Below are positions 14,798 through 14,976 of a stretch of 14,976 nucleotides of DNA, in pieces. Made by a program: the position numbers and the translations under genes. The DNA comes from Dehalococcoidia bacterium (GTDB taxonomy: Bacteria; Chloroflexota; Dehalococcoidia; GIF9; AB-539-J10). The stretch spans positions 1 to 14,976 of the forward strand of contig JAUWHW010000065.1 in the NCBI GenBank assembly GCA_030605665.1. Direction: 5' to 3'. The notes beneath the pieces are model-generated. The model ran no database searches, was not told the DNA's origin, and was given only the letters and a program-made list of their open reading frames with translations. How positions within the stretch are numbered: position 1 is the stretch's first letter; each line of letters opens with the position of its first letter.

Positions 14798-14976
14798 TTA
14801 CCTCCTGACTTTTGCTTGCTTCCATAAGTAAAACAACCTTTGAGCTACGGTGATATAAACGAAGACTACCAAAACCCATAAAGCAATAAAAATTTGATTT
14901 ACCAGCAAACCTACCGCTAATACTATAACCCTTTCAGCTCTGGTAAACAAACCAACTCGACATTCCAAACCTAGTC
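14798..14976 (-). CDS. CDP-alcohol phosphatidyltransferase family protein, 3' end only
   Basis: Only the last 58 codons are in the window; the gene enters from the right edge and stops 4 nt before purA. The visible part begins LGLECRVGLFTRAERVIVLA, has two hydrophobic stretches likely to span the membrane, and then TVAQRLFYLWKQAK before a basic end. The RAER motif followed by membrane helices and a TVxQR end is typical of the C-terminus of phosphatidylglycerophosphate- or phosphatidylinositol-phosphate-synthase-like enzymes, which attach a polar alcohol to CDP-diacylglycerol. Which alcohol is used cannot be told from this fragment, since the catalytic CDP-alcohol motif is outside the window. 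Its final codons contain the AGGAGG that serves purA. Confidence 0.7.
   Translation of the reverse strand, partial: LGLECRVGLFTRAERVIVLAVGLLVNQIFIALWVLVVFVYITVAQRLFYLWKQAKVRR

Noticed and set aside
1..14976. CRISPR array, tRNA genes, insertion sequence or prophage
   Set aside because: I saw no regularly spaced direct repeats, cloverleaf-like sequences, transposase or phage genes; nearly all sequence is explained by housekeeping genes.

Overview
The window is dense bacterial housekeeping sequence with moderate GC content. It holds thirteen recognisable or supportable protein genes, one decayed gene, three good sigma-70-type promoters and one dispersed-type repeat sitting inside a coding frame. 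I see no tRNA, rRNA, CRISPR, phage or insertion-sequence genes. The bacterium is probably an anaerobe: its PurF is the iron-sulfur type. The gene order rpsO-pnp-dapB-asd-dapA and the style of the repeat in purH make me lean towards Chloroflexota, class Dehalococcoidia. That placement is from memory and is only moderately secure.

Layout. (1) Positions 1-1676, plus strand: the 3' part of an RNA 3'-phosphate cyclase gene (rtcA), then a sirtuin gene 3 nt after it. (2) Positions 1695-8074, minus strand, read right to left: purF, purM, a small SAP-like hypothetical gene, purH, a decayed gene, and a gene fusing a nicotinamidase-like domain to a nicotinate phosphoribosyltransferase. The fusion gene converges on the sirtuin gene with an 18 nt gap. 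(3) Positions 8075-8186: a divergent intergenic region with back-to-back promoters, one for purF and one for rpsO. (4) Positions 8187-13478, plus strand: rpsO, pnp, dapB, asd, dapA, tightly spaced and probably one transcript. (5) Positions 13504-14976, minus strand: purA, preceded by the 3' end of a CDP-alcohol phosphatidyltransferase gene. purA converges on dapA with only 25 nt between them, in which I see no clear hairpin terminator.

How the genes fit together. purF, purM and purH carry out steps of de novo IMP synthesis, and purA takes IMP towards AMP. purN, which often sits between purM and purH, is absent; the SAP-like gene occupies that slot. The fused enzyme would turn nicotinamide into nicotinate and then into nicotinate mononucleotide using PRPP, the substrate PurF also consumes. 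The neighbouring sirtuin releases nicotinamide, so a producer and a recycler of nicotinamide lie tail to tail. dapB, asd and dapA cover the aspartate-semialdehyde to tetrahydrodipicolinate part of lysine/diaminopimelate synthesis. rpsO-pnp is the classic ribosomal protein S15/polynucleotide phosphorylase pair.

The points most worth a second look are the nicotinamidase-NAPRTase fusion opposite a sirtuin, the in-frame repeat inside purH, the decayed gene before the fusion, the SAP-like gene inside the purine cluster, and a purF promoter that puts the transcription start almost on top of the first ATG.
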